Part shown: one piece after another, positions 50,501 through 63,974 of the stretch
Numbering within the stretch: position 1 is the first letter of the stretch
How the letters are laid out: each line of letters begins with the position of its first letter
Assembly (NCBI GenBank): GCA_017590115.1
Contig: JAGGNK010008670.1
Location: 8,688,541 to 8,752,540, forward strand
Source: Montifringilla adamsi
Lineage: Eukaryota; Chordata; Aves; Passeriformes; Passeridae
Length of the DNA stretch: 64,000 nucleotides
Direction: 5' to 3'
Translations under genes and position numbers: made by a program
The notes under the pieces: generated by a model
What the model saw: the letters and a program-made list of their open reading frames with translations, nothing else
Database searches by the model: none
Told to the model about the DNA's origin: nothing

Positions 50501-53500
50501 GAAATCTGGGTGTTTTTATTATTAATACTTATTCCATTCCCACCAGCAGTTTTTCATTTTTTAAACCAACAGTGTTTTTCAGATGCCTGAAGTTACTTCT
50601 TTACTTGAGCCTTTTACTAATAAATTACAATTTGCCGTCCAGTGTTCTAATTAACTTCAGAAATGTTGATGAAATTTTATCAGCTCTCCTGTCAGCGGGA
50701 AAAGCTGGAACAATAAGTGTTAATGGTGAATGCAGTCCCTTGTGTTTACAGGAAAACCTCTGGACCCCACTATGCCTGTTGTTCATACGGTCGCAAATGT
50801 CATTTGTTCTATCATTTTTGGACATCGTTTCTCCAGAGATGACGAGAATTTTCACCGCCTGATTGAGTCCTTTGACACCCTGGCAGCATTTTTGAACAGC
50901 ATCTCCTTTTATGTGAGGAAAATCGATTTTGTTTGTTTGCTTGGTTTCTATAGATAGACAGTGAAAAAAGGCAACTTGCTTGTTACTTTTGTAACAAAAA
51001 AAAAATACCAGAGCACCTGGAATTTCTGGAGAGCACATCAGAACAATGCTTCAAGATGCCTAGTTCAAAACTTGTTTCAATTGTTTATGCTTCATCACGG
51101 CGCAGAAATTTCCTGTGTATGGGGGGCAGGGATGAAAATGCAAAGATTTGTAACGTGGCTGAGAGATGTACAAAGGACTTTCTTTTTAAAAGTGCTACCT
51201 GTACAACTCTAGAGTTTGAAACTATATCTGAAATCAGTAGTAAAATGTGGGTTAAATTATCTGAAAAGCTCTGAAATAGGTTTATCGTCATTTCTGTCTG
51301 GCAAACTGGCTTTCTTCACTCTATTGTATGACATGGCTGTCAAAAAATGTCAAGAGTAAATGGTTTTTTACTGCTTCCTTCTCTACTGTCAGCCAACCTC
51401 ATAGAAAGTGGAGCAGAGCAACTGTTTTGTGCAAAGGTAACATGGCATGAAATTGCTTAATGGCAGCTTTTCCCTACAGTTTTTGGCAGCAACACCTGTA
51501 CCACATCTGCACATCCTTACAAGAGTACAGTGACACTGCAAGTCACCCTCCTTTAGCTGCTGGATGATATCTGTCTCCATTCAAGGCACAAACTCCCAAC
51601 TTCACATCTGGTCCACTGGAGAGAGAAATTCTCTCTTGCTTCTGTATGTGCATCTGTGACTGCAGCTGCCAGGGCAGCAGAAGAGGTGGCCTCAGACCGG
51701 GGCAGTTTTGTTATGGATCATTTGTGAAGGGGAACCACAGTACTGTGGTTAACCAAAAAGTGAATTTACCTGTGCACAAGGCAGCTGCTTCTGCAAAACT
51801 TGTTGGAACTCATCCAGTTCTGTGTCTTGTGTGATTTCCACCCTCTCTGACTAACTGGAAACTTCTGTAAGCAAGGTCCTGCAGAATTTAAGGACTATTT
51901 TGATACTTTGGATAGATAAGCCAAAATAAAATTACTTATTAGTAACTATCCCAGAAGATGCCAGTGAAACGATCCCTAAGCTACCCTTCTAATCAGGGTA
52001 GACACAGGTTCAGTTATTTCCAAATTGCTCTCAGTAGGTATTTGTACAAATTGTTTTTAAAACACCTTAATGGCGTGTCCAGAGCTGACAAAAACGTTCT
52101 AGTCCAACATTTCATTGTGTCCTGCTCTCCACAGTTTTCACAGGAATGTACAATCCTTTAATGACTGGCTGTACTTACCTGTTTTCTTGGTGAGTGGACA
52201 GGTAGTGTTAAGGAAAATTATGTAGTAGGCCAAAGAAGAAATGGAGCTGGAAATCTGAATAGGCTTGTGAGGGGATAAATCTTTGTAATGCAGCTGCCAC
52301 TTAAATAGGTGAGCCCAGAAGTTATGGCCTAATGGATAATTTGAACTGCAGTAGTTCTGGAAATGGAAGGACATGATGTAGTCTGTAAAAGGGGGGAAAA
52401 GAAAGTGAAAGGAAGTAGAAGAATGGAATGGATGTAAGAATTGTTTTACTTCTTTTCTGCTGATATGTGGGTTTATAAGGACGAGAAGGTGAATATGTTT
52501 AGAACAATGAATAAATGGGAATCCACACAGCTCAGTATTTCTGGGTCATTGAGTTGCTTTGCCCATCGCACAGATGTGTTCAATTTGCTTCTTATCTATG
52601 AGAACACAAATGTGAGTAAAATCCCATCCATTCACAGTCCTGTTGTAAGAAAATAAACCTGGGTTTGGATAGTTCTATTTTCACTTAACAGATGTGTCAA
52701 GGCAGTCAGCCTGGATCTGGTTTTTTAGTGATGAAACATAAATTATGTATATGTTGGATAAAGTGAGACTAGGGAGAGGTTTCATAGGAGATCCTTGGTT
52801 CAGGTGACTAAAGTTCAGCCTAGCAAAGAATTGGGGTAGAGAGGAATTTCATTTATTCTTTCTACATACTATAAAACTGAGAGAAATTTTAATTTTGCTC
52901 CAGGGAAAAATAGAATTAAGAAAGGCTTTAATCTTTATTGAATCATGGGATAGGCACTATCCCTTCAATCTAATACTGATTCAGTCATCAGCCTTTCACT
53001 TGCTTTTTCCACTATCCAGAAGCCTGTATTAGGATTGAAATTTAGTTTGCCAAATGCCACATATTTATATGTAATATCACATATCTAAAATATCTCTTTT
53101 ATAGATGTATGAGTTGTCTCCCTGGCTTGCTGGTCACTTTCTGCCATCAGTTAAAAAGGTTAAGTCCTGCGTAGATTTTGTGAATGCTCTGTTAGCAAAG
53201 GAAATTGAAAGTCACAAAGGAAAAGGAAAGCTTGATGAAAATCGACATTTTATTGATTACTATTTGGATGAGATAGATAAAGTGAGTACTTCTGAACTTC
53301 TCTCACACTTCACTAACAACAAGGGATTTTAAGTGATTATAATGATGTCTAATATAAATTTAGAAGCGTATGATTTCTCCAGGTGGTTTACTTCTTCTTT
53401 TGTGTGCCATAACTTTCTTTTCAATCCATATCTGCAGACTAAAGGAGATGCTGATGCAACTTATGATGAAGAAAACTTGATCCAGACTGTTGCTGACCTC

Positions 53501-56178
53501 TTTGTAGCAGGCACAGAAACTACAGCCACCACTTTACTGTGGGCATTGCTGTACATGGTGATTTATCCTGACATTCAAGGTAAGCACATCCACAGAGGTC
53601 TGCAAGTGTAGCAATGATACAAGTTCAAATAGTGGTTGTGCCTGTTCAAAGAAAAGTAGAGGAACTAATTATTGAAGTATGAATCAGGTGAACTGCATTA
53701 ATTTGTTTCTTGCTGTATCCTTTCTCACATACAGGCTAATCATTCCAGGGTGGGGTTTTTTTGTTTGTTTGTTTTTTTGTTTGTTTTAACAGATGCAGGG
53801 TGTGATTAAATTAATCAGCTGCAGGAATTTGGTCTCAGATGAGATAAATTGCACCATCACCCCTCCACAGACAGTAATGCTTAGATTTCCACGAAGGAGT
53901 CTTTGGTTCATCCTTGTAAATCCCTGACTCCTACTCTTTGATTTGCTCTTGGCCTCTTCCAGCAGAAATAACTTAAATGCAGTGTGAGGTTGCTAATACT
54001 GGGGGGAGTAGCTTGAAAATGTGTGCTTCTAATAATGATATTTACAGAAGAAAGATACAGTTTGACAGAGTAAAATGACTGAAAAAGAAGAGCCAGAGTG
54101 TATGGGATAGAAAGGATTAGAAGGTACAAAACTCACTTTAAAGGCCTCATATTTGAGAGTCTAAGCTTAGTACCAGGCATAGCAGGAGCCTGGCAAATAG
54201 AAAATGTGGAAGTGTTAAGAAGAAAGGATGTCCCATTTTTGTTACCTTCAAAAGACTTGAAACTGGGTTGCACAAACTGAATTTTCACATGATTTTTTCA
54301 TCTTCTCAGGATATAGTAACACATTCTTAAGTTTTGTGAGGGTAATTCTAATTGCAATGATGGAGTCTGTAGTGTTAATAAAAAATAATCAGAAATTATC
54401 ATTTCAGCTTGGATTGTAAGTAAAAAATAAAAATAAGTCCTTGGGAAAAATTAATTTGTGTAAGTGCTTCCCAAGGCAAGTAATTACAGAGCAGCAGTTA
54501 GGAACCCGTAGATGACAAGCAAAATCTATGTGTTTCTTAATGAAGAACAATCCTCAGTCAATTACTAAACTGTTCCCCTAACACACAATTAATATTTTTT
54601 CCAGTTGACTCCCTGCCTGTAGAAATAAATATTAATAAAAGTATTTTTATAAATTACCTTAGAGCAGTAAATGTAACAGGAACCCACATATTATTATAGA
54701 ATGACCTCATCTGCTGTCTTATTTTAAAAGTATATATGCAACCTATAAACAACCTCAACATGAATTTTTTTCAGGCTATCTGTATGGGAATTTGAAGGCA
54801 TTATTTTTTATAAAGTATCTTTTTCTTCTGGTTGGACACCATTCTAACTGCAAAAAGCAGCAGGGAAAATTATGACTATAGAGTTTATAGATTGTTTGCT
54901 ATATATTTAAAGCTGAATATTCCTCCTTAGAGAAAGTCCAGAAGGAGCTGGATGCTGTTGTGGGTTGTTCTCATGTATTTTGCTATGAGGACAGGAAAAA
55001 GTTGCCCTACACAAATGCTGTAATTCACGAGATCCAGAGATACAGTAACATACTCTTAATTGCATTGCCCAGACTGAGTGTGAAGGACACGGAGCTGCTG
55101 GGATATCACATTCCAAAGGTACAAATGTGCTGCATATTTGAATCAATTTGATCTTTGGTCCATTAGATGATTTTAGAAAGGGTTTTGAGGTTTTTTCTGA
55201 CTGGGGACATCATGAACTCTTGTTCTAGTGCCTCTAAGGTTTGACTGTCTCTGTGGATTGCTTTTCACAAGGCTTTGTCCTAGATATCAGTAGACTCTAC
55301 AGTCACAGTTTTTGTTGAAGCCACTGCTCCTTTTTTTTTCAGAACACAGTAGTTTTAGCAAATATTGACTCTGTTCTGGCTGATCCTGGAAAATGGGAGA
55401 CACCTGATCAGTTCAACCCAGGCCACTTTCTAGACAAAGATGGAAACTTTGTAAACAGAGAAGCATTCTTACCATTTGCTATAGGTAAGTGCACTGAACA
55501 GGGATTTGTTTACTCCTTGTGGTGACAACTTCAGATCCATTAATTCCTCAGAATAACTGGGAAGACACCTACAAATGGGCATACACAAACTGCTTTAAAG
55601 ATCTCAAAGAAGAGAGAAGTCCAGTTGTATGTGAAAACGATTGGAAGAGAAGGAATGACACATAGATAAGTCTTTCTTGGAAGACAGATCCAGTTTCTCT
55701 CTGAGAAGAGATCAATCTATCAAAGCAGTAACAGAAAAATGCATGGTGCTGGGAAGACTGTAGATATGAATTGTGCCACCCTGGTGACAATTTCTATAAT
55801 GTCTTACTGCCTGCTGTCAATGTACATTGAAACTTTTTGTGGAAATACAAGCAACCTTTCAGTTATGAATCATTAAATGACAAACTTAAGAGAAAAGGAT
55901 AAAATCTGCAGAAAACAAGCAAAGAAAATCCCAGGCAGTTTAGAAAGGGAGGTGTGATAGAAATCCTGTGGCTGAAGCGCCTTTTCTGTTTCTTCACAGG
56001 GCACCGTGTGTGCATGGGGGAGCTGTTGGCAAGGATGGAGCTCTTTATTGTCTTTTCCACCTTGCTACAAGCATTCACATTCACCCTGCCAGAAGGAGTG
56101 AAGGAAGTCAACACTAAGTTTGTTTTTGGGAGCACGATGAAGCCACCTCCCTACCAGCTCTGTGCCATTCCTCGATAG
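47505..56178 (+). CDS. Cytochrome P450 family 2 gene C (CYP2J/CYP2AB-like), complete
   Basis: Nine exons: 47505-47675, 49233-49395, 49752-49901, 50752-50912, 53105-53281, 53438-53579, 54931-55118, 55343-55484 and 56000-56178. Sizes are 171, 163, 150, 161, 177, 142, 188, 142 and 179 nt; all junctions are GT-AG. The product is 490 aa. Visible elements are an N-terminal ER anchor, hinge FPPGPTPYPFFGN, C-helix WKQQRRF, FGHRF, I-helix AGTETT at 298-303, K-helix EIQR at 355-358, FNPGHF, and heme loop FAIGHRVCMGE with Cys436. The C-terminus, PPPYQLCAIPR, is like gene A (HPYKLCAIPR). It is an ER monooxygenase and the substrate cannot be read from sequence. Exon 8 begins with Asn (AACACA) where family members usually begin with Gly-Thr. 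It is the most complete plus-strand member and probably functional. The ATG is followed directly by the hydrophobic anchor as in its paralogues. Confidence 0.94.
50128..50192. repeat. TA/TATC simple repeat in gene C intron 3
   Basis: A run of TATATA, TATATC and TATC units between exon 3 and exon 4 of gene C. Confidence 0.8.
53756..53790. repeat. (GTTT)n low-complexity tract in gene C intron 6
   Basis: Tandem GTTT units with interspersed T runs, about 35 bp, just after exon 6. Confidence 0.75.
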
Positions 56179-59100
56179 GAAATGGCAGATTCAGGGAAGA
56201 GTCACTCTGTAAAGCTGCTTCTGTATATGAATTCCTTCTTGCATGTCCTAAGATTTTTGCTTTCCTCTTCATTTGGTTAATCACTACTCTGAAAGATTCT
56301 TGACATACAGTTGCATCCTGAACATTATAATTATAAAGGGTTCATTTTTAAATTTTTTTTTTCTGTTTGGAAAATATTGGTAAATTTCTTGTGATGTGTA
56401 ACAAATAAAGGCATTAAGGGAAGAATTACAATTGGGACTTATATATTACCAACTGGAAAGAGGTTTTACAGAGAATGATCTTGAAGTGTGATCTATGAAT
56501 TGGAAGACTCATGAATAAAGATTCTTTCTCATGAGCCACAGTTGCATTTGTGGAGATAGGCTTAGAGGTCTTCCAGTCTGTCTTGGGATATTAGTGGGTG
56601 CAGGAGGTAAAAGAAGCTCTTGGAGGAAGCTTTCTAGAGGCAGGCAGTATGATCTGTGATAACATATTCCCTTAGACTGATATGGTTTGCTGTTGAGCAA
56701 GCCTGTTGTATGCAATGCTGTCATTTAGGAAGACAGTTCAGGGTTTCACCCACTAAGCCAGGTAGCATTTCAACCCTTCTGATGAAATAGAAGAGTGGCT
56801 TCATCAGGCAGTTGTGGAGAGCTTTTCATATCACAAGCAAAGAGCAAGGACTGGAAGACAAATGACAACAGTGAGCAATTACAGAGTGTTGATAATTTAT
56901 CCTTTTTTATGAGCTCACTGGTTGCCAACGACATGGGAACTTCATGCCAGGTAGTCTACTTGTGATGATTGCTCCAGATCCTCCAAAAATTTATTCACCT
57001 TAATTTATTCTTTCATTTTTTAAAATGGATTCTTTATCACAGCTAGATGACTTCACTTAGCACACCATGACCAAGAGCAGATTTGGCACTACTGAAGAAT
57101 TCTGGAAGCCTTTATGAGCCAGGTGCCCAAGGACTTGGCAGAAGTGGAGGTTTTTTGCTGGTTTGCTTACTGGCAGTTAACAAGGAATTTTCTTTTATGG
57201 CATTGGGATACATTCTTCTTGTATGAGGTACAAATTGGATACTGCATGCCAACATAGGAAGGATTATTTTTATACTCTGATTAGCTGACAGTGCCATCTC
57301 CAGGACTGACATCATCATCACAGCTGTATTTGTTTCAGGTGCCTCTGCCTACCTTGTGTTTTAAAGCACCCCAGTCTAACAGGCAGGGATGTGCATACAG
57401 GATGAAACCTGGGTTTGCAGTTTCTTGTCCCGCAGGATTACCTTTATGGGATTGTTCTACCCATGTCCTGGCATGTAGGTGGTTGGTATGAAGTCCCCTC
57501 ACACTGGACCTACAAACATTCCCCTGGCAGTAGCTCCACACTGGTAAGAGAACAATTCATTTGTATCCATCTGGATCTGGGGAGGTAGCAGTTGCTTGCC
57601 TTTGGCAAAATAAAAATCATTAATTCTAAAGATTAGCCGGTAGATAGTGCTGAAGAAATGCTGCTGCTGGCTGCATTTTAGTAATTATTAAGAAAATGGA
57701 GCCTTGTCTATCTCATAAATACATTTTCCATCAAATAAAGTAAGATAAATCCCATGCCTCAGATCTGAACCGACCCATAGTCATCTTCCTTTTCCAGTGT
57801 GAGACAATTGTATTCCAGGCTGGCTCCAGCTGAACACTGGTTAAAGGTGTAAGACTGAAGCCCTTGTGGGGTGAAGGCACTGGGGCTTAAATTCCAGTGG
57901 ACAAAAATGACTTTTCCTGATGAAAAATCATTTAGATGGAAAATCTTCTAATATCTAAAAGAAAAGGGAATGTATTATATTGATTCAAAATTAAAAGTTC
58001 TGATGATAAATTGGGGAATTTGAAGATGAGTTTGTGAGATTACACTGCAGACAGAGAAGGCAAAACTTAACCAATTTCTTTTTAAAGAGAATTTTACTTT
58101 TCCTGTTGAAAGGGAGAGATAAATTAGAAATTATTGTCTTGAAAAATCACCTTTTTAGTGTACACAAACAAAGCTTATGTGGAAACCTATAAACATCCCT
58201 TGGTTAATGCACATTAATCAGTTATGCATTAGTGGTAATGAAGGCTAATTGATCTGGAGGTTTGTAAACCATATGCTGGCAGACTGCAGGCTGTTCTTTC
58301 TGGATAAGGGTCTTCTGTGTTCCAGAGCCACAAAATCTGTCCCAAAGTCAGCTTGCAAGAAGCGAGCTGGTGCACAAGTCTTGGCAGTTTTTTCAGAAGA
58401 TTAGTGAAAACATGTTTCTTTCACAAGTGCTTTGCTCTCAAGGGATGGGCAATTTTGAGAGGGAAGCATTTCTGGATCTGTAAGCAGGGACTGCAATGGT
58501 CATGGTTATTACGTGGTACCCAGAACCCCTCTTGTGAGGTTTCCATGGTCTGATTGCAGCCTGTGAACTCCCCTGGTGCCGTGTTTGTGGTTCCTGCTGG
58601 TGTTGAGGCTTGGCAAAGAGCCTTGGCTACAGACTCTGTTTTCAAGCTACCAAGGATCCACACTCATGTCATGACTAGTTCTTGCTGAGGCCCTTGGTTC
58701 TGGCGGCAGCTCAAGATCCCTACTAGGTTTTTCCCATGTTTTAAATTTTTTTGTCTTGTAAATCTGTATATTTAACACCAGATGTACTTTCTCCATAAAC
58801 ATGCATTATTTATCTCACATACTTTCTGATGATTTCTCAAATCATATGGGGTACCCACCTTATGTCAAGACTGAATGGGGAAATGCAGAAGCAGACAAAA
58901 CCCTCTGTGAGTTTTCCTAGTGCTAACACGTTAGGGAAAAAAGTGAGGTCATACCTTAATCCAGTTATGTTTTCAATTATGTTCTAGAGTGTAACAAATT
59001 TTGCTTTTTGTATTAAGCATTAGATAGTTGTATACGTATCTTAAGATAAATGTGGGCTTTTAACTTCTATCAGCCTTGCTATTACTAGATATAACGTGTA

Positions 59101-59583
59101 CCTGGAACATATACAAACCAATTTAAAAACTCCAAGATTTAATATCCACTTACATTTGCCTGCTTAATTTGTATGTATGGCTATTGCTTTTCTAAAAGCA
59201 TTCCTGGAGTATTTGTAGGAACACATACCATTCAAAATTGGCTCAGAAAAACTAGATGGAGAATTTACGTGCATCTCCATTGCCTGGAAAATCTTGGCCC
59301 TAGTCTTTTAAGACACCATTCCTACAAATCCTGTGATCCATATTGAATAAGTATAATCTGGATGAGAAGAAGAAGGGTGTGCATCTATTAATATGCTGGA
59401 GCATGAGAATGTAATGAGTGGAACAAAAAGGGAGTGGTTGATAATAAAGAGGTAGGGTTAGAGGCGGGGAATATTTATTATGTGAATTCAAGCTCTTATG
59501 AAAAAAACTGGTTTAGCAACCAGCCTTAATAGCTTCAATAGACAATTTTGAATAAAGGCAAGGTGGTAAAGGCAGACACAAAA
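56179..59583. other. Gene C 3' UTR and spacer to gene D
   Basis: AATAAA at 56404-56409 is a likely gene C poly(A) signal, about 230 bp after the stop. The remaining ~3.1 kb has no recognisable exon, relic or repeat. The gene D promoter should lie at the right end; no clear TATA box was identified. Confidence 0.55.
56404..56409 (+). other. Candidate polyadenylation signal of gene C
   Basis: AATAAA about 226 bp after the TAG at 56176-56178, in an A/T-rich context. Confidence 0.6.
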
Positions 59584-62500
59584 ATGTTGAGCATAAGTGA
59601 AGCCCTTGTAGCAGTGGCTGTATTTCTTCTAATTACGCAGTTTTTAAAGTTGCAGCGAGTGCGGAAACGGTTTCCTCCTGGACCAGTCCCTCTCCCAATC
59701 CTTGGGACACTGATACAGCTGAACTTTCAGTTTAATCGTGATCTTCTCATGCAGGTACTTATTTTCAGATATTCCTAATTGTCTAAAAGCCTTTGTGATT
59801 TCTTCTTTCTCATGTTGCTTGCTACGTGAAACATCCTCTCCCAAAACTACATTGGTAGTACTGTAACTGTTAACTGGCCACTGTGATATCACACTTGGTT
59901 TGGTTCAGAACTGCTGGTTTGGTTTGCAAAATAAGAAAAAGATATTGCAGTGTAAAGTAGTTTGCCAAGCTAAGAAACTGGGTATTGGAATTTCTGAATG
60001 TGTGAAGGTTGTTCTGGTGTTTAAACCTGTCCCCTTTTAACACTGATTTTCACTGAAATGTGTGTGAAACTTGATATCTTTCTATGACCCCTTGCCACTA
60101 AATGTTATGAGTTCATGTGAAAATTAAATATCTTTAGGGATTATATATCAGATTTGGAGTTAGGGGGGAAAAAAACTATTAAAAAATTACTTTCACAGCA
60201 TGGATTTGTAGCTTTCTGATCACTGGCACTCTCTAGCTTGAGCAGTAAATAGATACTAGCCTGCACTCAGTATCAGCTTGTTTGTATTGACAGGATCAAA
60301 AACAGATGGGAGGAAGGAAGAAAGTCCAGTCTCGAAGCTAATTACTCCTCTGACAGTTCTGTGTTCTTTTGTGCTACTTTACTTGTACAAATAATAGAAA
60401 CCTCTTGAAATAAATTAATAAATAGAAAATATCCTTTATCCCATGAACGATTGTGAACTGAGCCTTGACTTATATACAGTAATGAAAGGTACTTAATGTT
60501 TCTTGACATAGGAATGTGGCTCTGAAAAGTGGGAATACACAGGTGTTTCCAACAGTGAATGCTGGAAAAGTCATTAATGCTTTCTCAATGATAATTGCAG
60601 TCCGGTGGGAAAAATGGAGAGCATCACTCCACCTTAGGGCTGGTCCTGTAATCAGTGCAAGAACAGGTTCATCCTCTGTTTGCAGTGTGTGAGATTTCAT
60701 CTGTGTTTTCCTGGCTTCTCTCCCATCTCTAGCTGGCAAAAATTCATGGCAACATCTTCACCTTATGGTTTGGATGGGCCCCAGTGGTTATACTGAATGG
60801 ATTTCAAGCAGTGAAGGATGGCATGACCACACACCCTGAAGATGTTTCTGGCAGGCTGGTGTCACCTTTCTTCAGAGCAATGGCCAAAGGAAAAGGTGAG
60901 AATTTCCTGGCATAAATAGTGCACATAAATAGTGCATCTTGACAAATTGCAGTATCTTTTGTAGCTTGTGACCACCTTCAGAGGTAGCACAGAGGCAGGG
61001 TTTGTCTGTGAGGAATGACTGCCAGGTGAATTGCAAGGTACAGAGAGGTGAAATAGCTTTTGGAGAGTAGCAGGAGGAAAATACTAGCAAGAGAAAAAGG
61101 ATTCATAATATCTTCTATGGAATACTCACTGGGGCAGATTCAGAGGTGATGACATGAGGCAATGGTGAGTTGTGTCACAGAGAAATGGAGAAAAAGCAGG
61201 AAAAAACAGTTCCTTGTCCTGGACAAGCTGCCTCCCACTATGACATTTTTCCATGAAGAGTAAGTTTGACAGTAGGATCTTCTTCCCATTCCCTTACTTT
61301 TGGGAACATTTCCCTGCTGGCACAGTTGTACCTAGAAATTCAGTGTGCTTCTGTTCCAACCTTGCTCTAGGTTTCATACCACCAACCACACTAGAAATTT
61401 CCTAAGTCTGTTACAAAGCCTAAATACTGAACTTTCCTGCCCTGCAGACAGGAACTTTTCTCTCTGGCTGTGGACAGTTTTCTGACTCTTTACCACTTTC
61501 CCTTCATGAGAATCATTACCCTCATTCAGGTGAGCTTCATGCATAGAAGAAAGTGTGAGGCAAGCACTGCAAAGAGTATCTAGAGAAGCAGCTGAGATAT
61601 CCTGAGGTACCTGATTGTCTGGGATCAAACTTAATCCTGCAAGTCATACCCAGCTGAGTTTGCCCATTTCAGCCCTCCCAACATGATTACAGGTCACAGC
61701 TGTTCCTTGGTGCCTTTGTGTTCACAGGCAAGGCAACAGTTTAATTATGTGCTGTGGCTTAGTAAATCCTTTGATGTAGTCTTTCTCTATGATTAATATT
61801 AGCATGATAAGGAGCTCTTCCTTTAATGGATGCAGGAATTATGTTGGCAACTGGTCACACCTGGAAGCAGCAGAGGAGGTTTGCTCTGAGGACTTTACGC
61901 AACCTTGGTCTGGGGAAAAGAGGTCTGGAGTACCGAGTGCAAGAAGAAGCTCACTACCTGGTAGACTTCTTTGCAAGTATGAAAGGTATTTCTGCAACAA
62001 ATATCAATACATTTTTGCCATTAGTCTGATGTCTTTAGTGTATGAACTTCTCTGTTCTGTCCTGAAACAGAGGGCAGCTTTTGTTACACAAGGGAGTGTG
62101 CAGGGTCTTACACTGTGTGGAATGGACTGAAAATGCAAAGCCACCAGTCCATCCTGTGTTTTCAAGGAGACTATTCTTGCTCAAAATTATTTATAAAACT
62201 ACTAAAATTGAGAAGAAAAACCAGAGCTCATTGATTATTTACATTATAGAGCACCCTAAGTGGAAAAGGATCTCTGAAGATGGTCTAGGCCAACCCCTAC
62301 TCAAAGAAGGGTCAATCTGAGCAGGTTTCTTAGGGCTGAGTTGTAAATATCTGCAGCAATGGAGACTTCACCACCTCTCTGGGTAACCAGTTCCACTGTT
62401 CAGTGAGTGGTATGGTAAAAACATTCCTTGTGTTTATGCAGAATTTAATGTATTTACATTTTTTTACCTGTTGCCCCACTTGATACCACAGAGAAAAGTT

Positions 62501-63974
62501 TGGTTCTATGTTCTTTATATCCCTCCACCATGTATTTATACATATTTAGATATCTCCTTATGTCTTTCCTTCTGCAGACTAAACAGTCCATCTCTCTCAG
62601 CCCCTCTCATGCCAGATGCTTCAATTCCTTAAATGTCCTTGTGGCCCTTTGCTCAACTTGTTCTAATATGCTGATGTCCCTCACACTGGGGAGTCCAGAT
62701 CTGGACCCAGAACTTCAGCTGGGTCTTGCCAGTGCTGATCAGAGGGGAAGGATCACCTCTCTTGGCCTGGCACCATTTCATTTCCTAATGCAGCCCAGGA
62801 TAATATTGGCTTTTACCTCCAGGGCACATTTTTGGCTCTCTTATGGTGCTGGAGCACAAAGAGACAAAATCAATGCTGATGAATTAAGCCCTTAATGCTA
62901 TTTGCACTCTGTAAAGCACTGACTAGAATCTTGTCTTCTTTACAAGATTCTACCCTGATCAACCCAGTTAGGATCATGTGAGTTGGATTTCCCAATACTG
63001 ATCATTATGCAAAGGCACAATAAATCAGGACATGCTGTGGCTAGTGTTGTATAAATTAAAAATAATTAGATTGAGTCCAATCCCATGGTTTAAGAGCTAG
63101 GAGAGACTGAGGTGTAACCATGTGTGCAAGGAAAAAACCCCAGAACAGTAAGTTACTAATCAGAATTTTGCCTTGGATGTTTGGCAGTTGCATCAATACA
63201 TACACAAATAGAGTTTTTAATGGCCATATATTCCATAACCACAAAATAGTTTTCTTGGGATTAGGTTTTAAATAACTGCTTTAAAATTAGTTATTATACT
63301 GTTGACACAATATGTTGAAAGGAGTTCAAAACATTTTACAACATTTTATCTTACTGGAGGTTGGATGTCTCTAGCAAGGTCAGACAAAACACAGTAGCCT
63401 TGCATGCCTGTGTCCTTGCTGAAAAATCTGCCTCTCTTCTTGCTCTTCTACCCTCAGGTTCCCTTTGTCCATAGTGTTCTCAGTCATTCCCATGCTTGAG
63501 ACATATTTTGATCTTGCCAGAAAGCAAATTTGCATAGAATTTTTTTCCTTTACCCCCAAATTTGCTCTATCATATGATGCAATATTTTACACATCTGGCA
63601 TTTTTTAGAATGCCACACATTCCTGGGCTTACGGGATTGCAACGTGGTTGTGAGGAACCAGTTTGATACTACAATTTTGAAAAAAATATTGCTGCTTCTC
63701 TGTGAAATGCAATGCCTTCTTTAAAGTTCTGTGGGTAACTTAGAAGATTCTCACATTTCACTAAAGCAGGAGACATTAACAGTGATATTTATTATTAATT
63801 ATTATGGTTGCAGGGAAACCTGTGGATCCTTCTTTCCCTCTGGTCCATTCTGTCTCAAATGTAATTTGTGCTGTCGTGTTTGGACATCGTTTCTCCAGAG
63901 AGGATGAGGGCTTTCATGAGCTGATCAAAGCTACAGAACATCTCTTCAAGTTTGGGGGAAGTTTTATCCATCAT
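59584..63974 (+). CDS. Cytochrome P450 family 2 gene D, exons 1-4 (continues past the right edge)
   Basis: Exons are 59584-59754, 60733-60895, 61836-61985 and 63814-63974 (171, 163, 150 and 161 nt), again the CYP2 pattern with GT-AG ends and a good donor at the end of exon 4. About 215 residues are encoded. They include the hydrophobic anchor, hinge [12 protein letters not shown], an exon 2 segment [15 protein letters not shown]-helix WKQQRRF, and [15 protein letters not shown] in exon 4. The start at 59584 was chosen over an in-frame ATG at 59548, because all paralogues begin one or two residues before the anchor (MLSISEAL here). The I-helix, ExxR and heme Cys lie off the window, so whether the gene is intact is unknown. 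Intron 3 carries a CR1 insertion. Confidence 0.92.
62245..62835 (-). mobile_element. CR1 LINE 3' fragment, antisense
   Basis: About 600 bp reads as the reverse complement of a CR1 3' region. Markers in order on the plus strand are GGCCAACCCCTACTCAAAG, CTTCACCACCTCTCTGGG, AACCAGTTCCACTGTTC, CTCTCAGCCCCTCTCATG, CTGGGGAGTCCAGATCTGG, GGGTCTTGCCAGTGCTGATC and AAGGATCACCTCTCTTGGCC. The copy is inserted against the direction of gene D in its intron 3 and is clearly diverged from consensus-like wording, so it is old. Ends are approximate. Confidence 0.88.

Noticed and set aside
59548..59583. Upstream in-frame ATG as the start of gene D
   Set aside because: It would add 12 charged residues before the ER anchor, unlike genes A-C, where the anchor begins within a few residues of Met.
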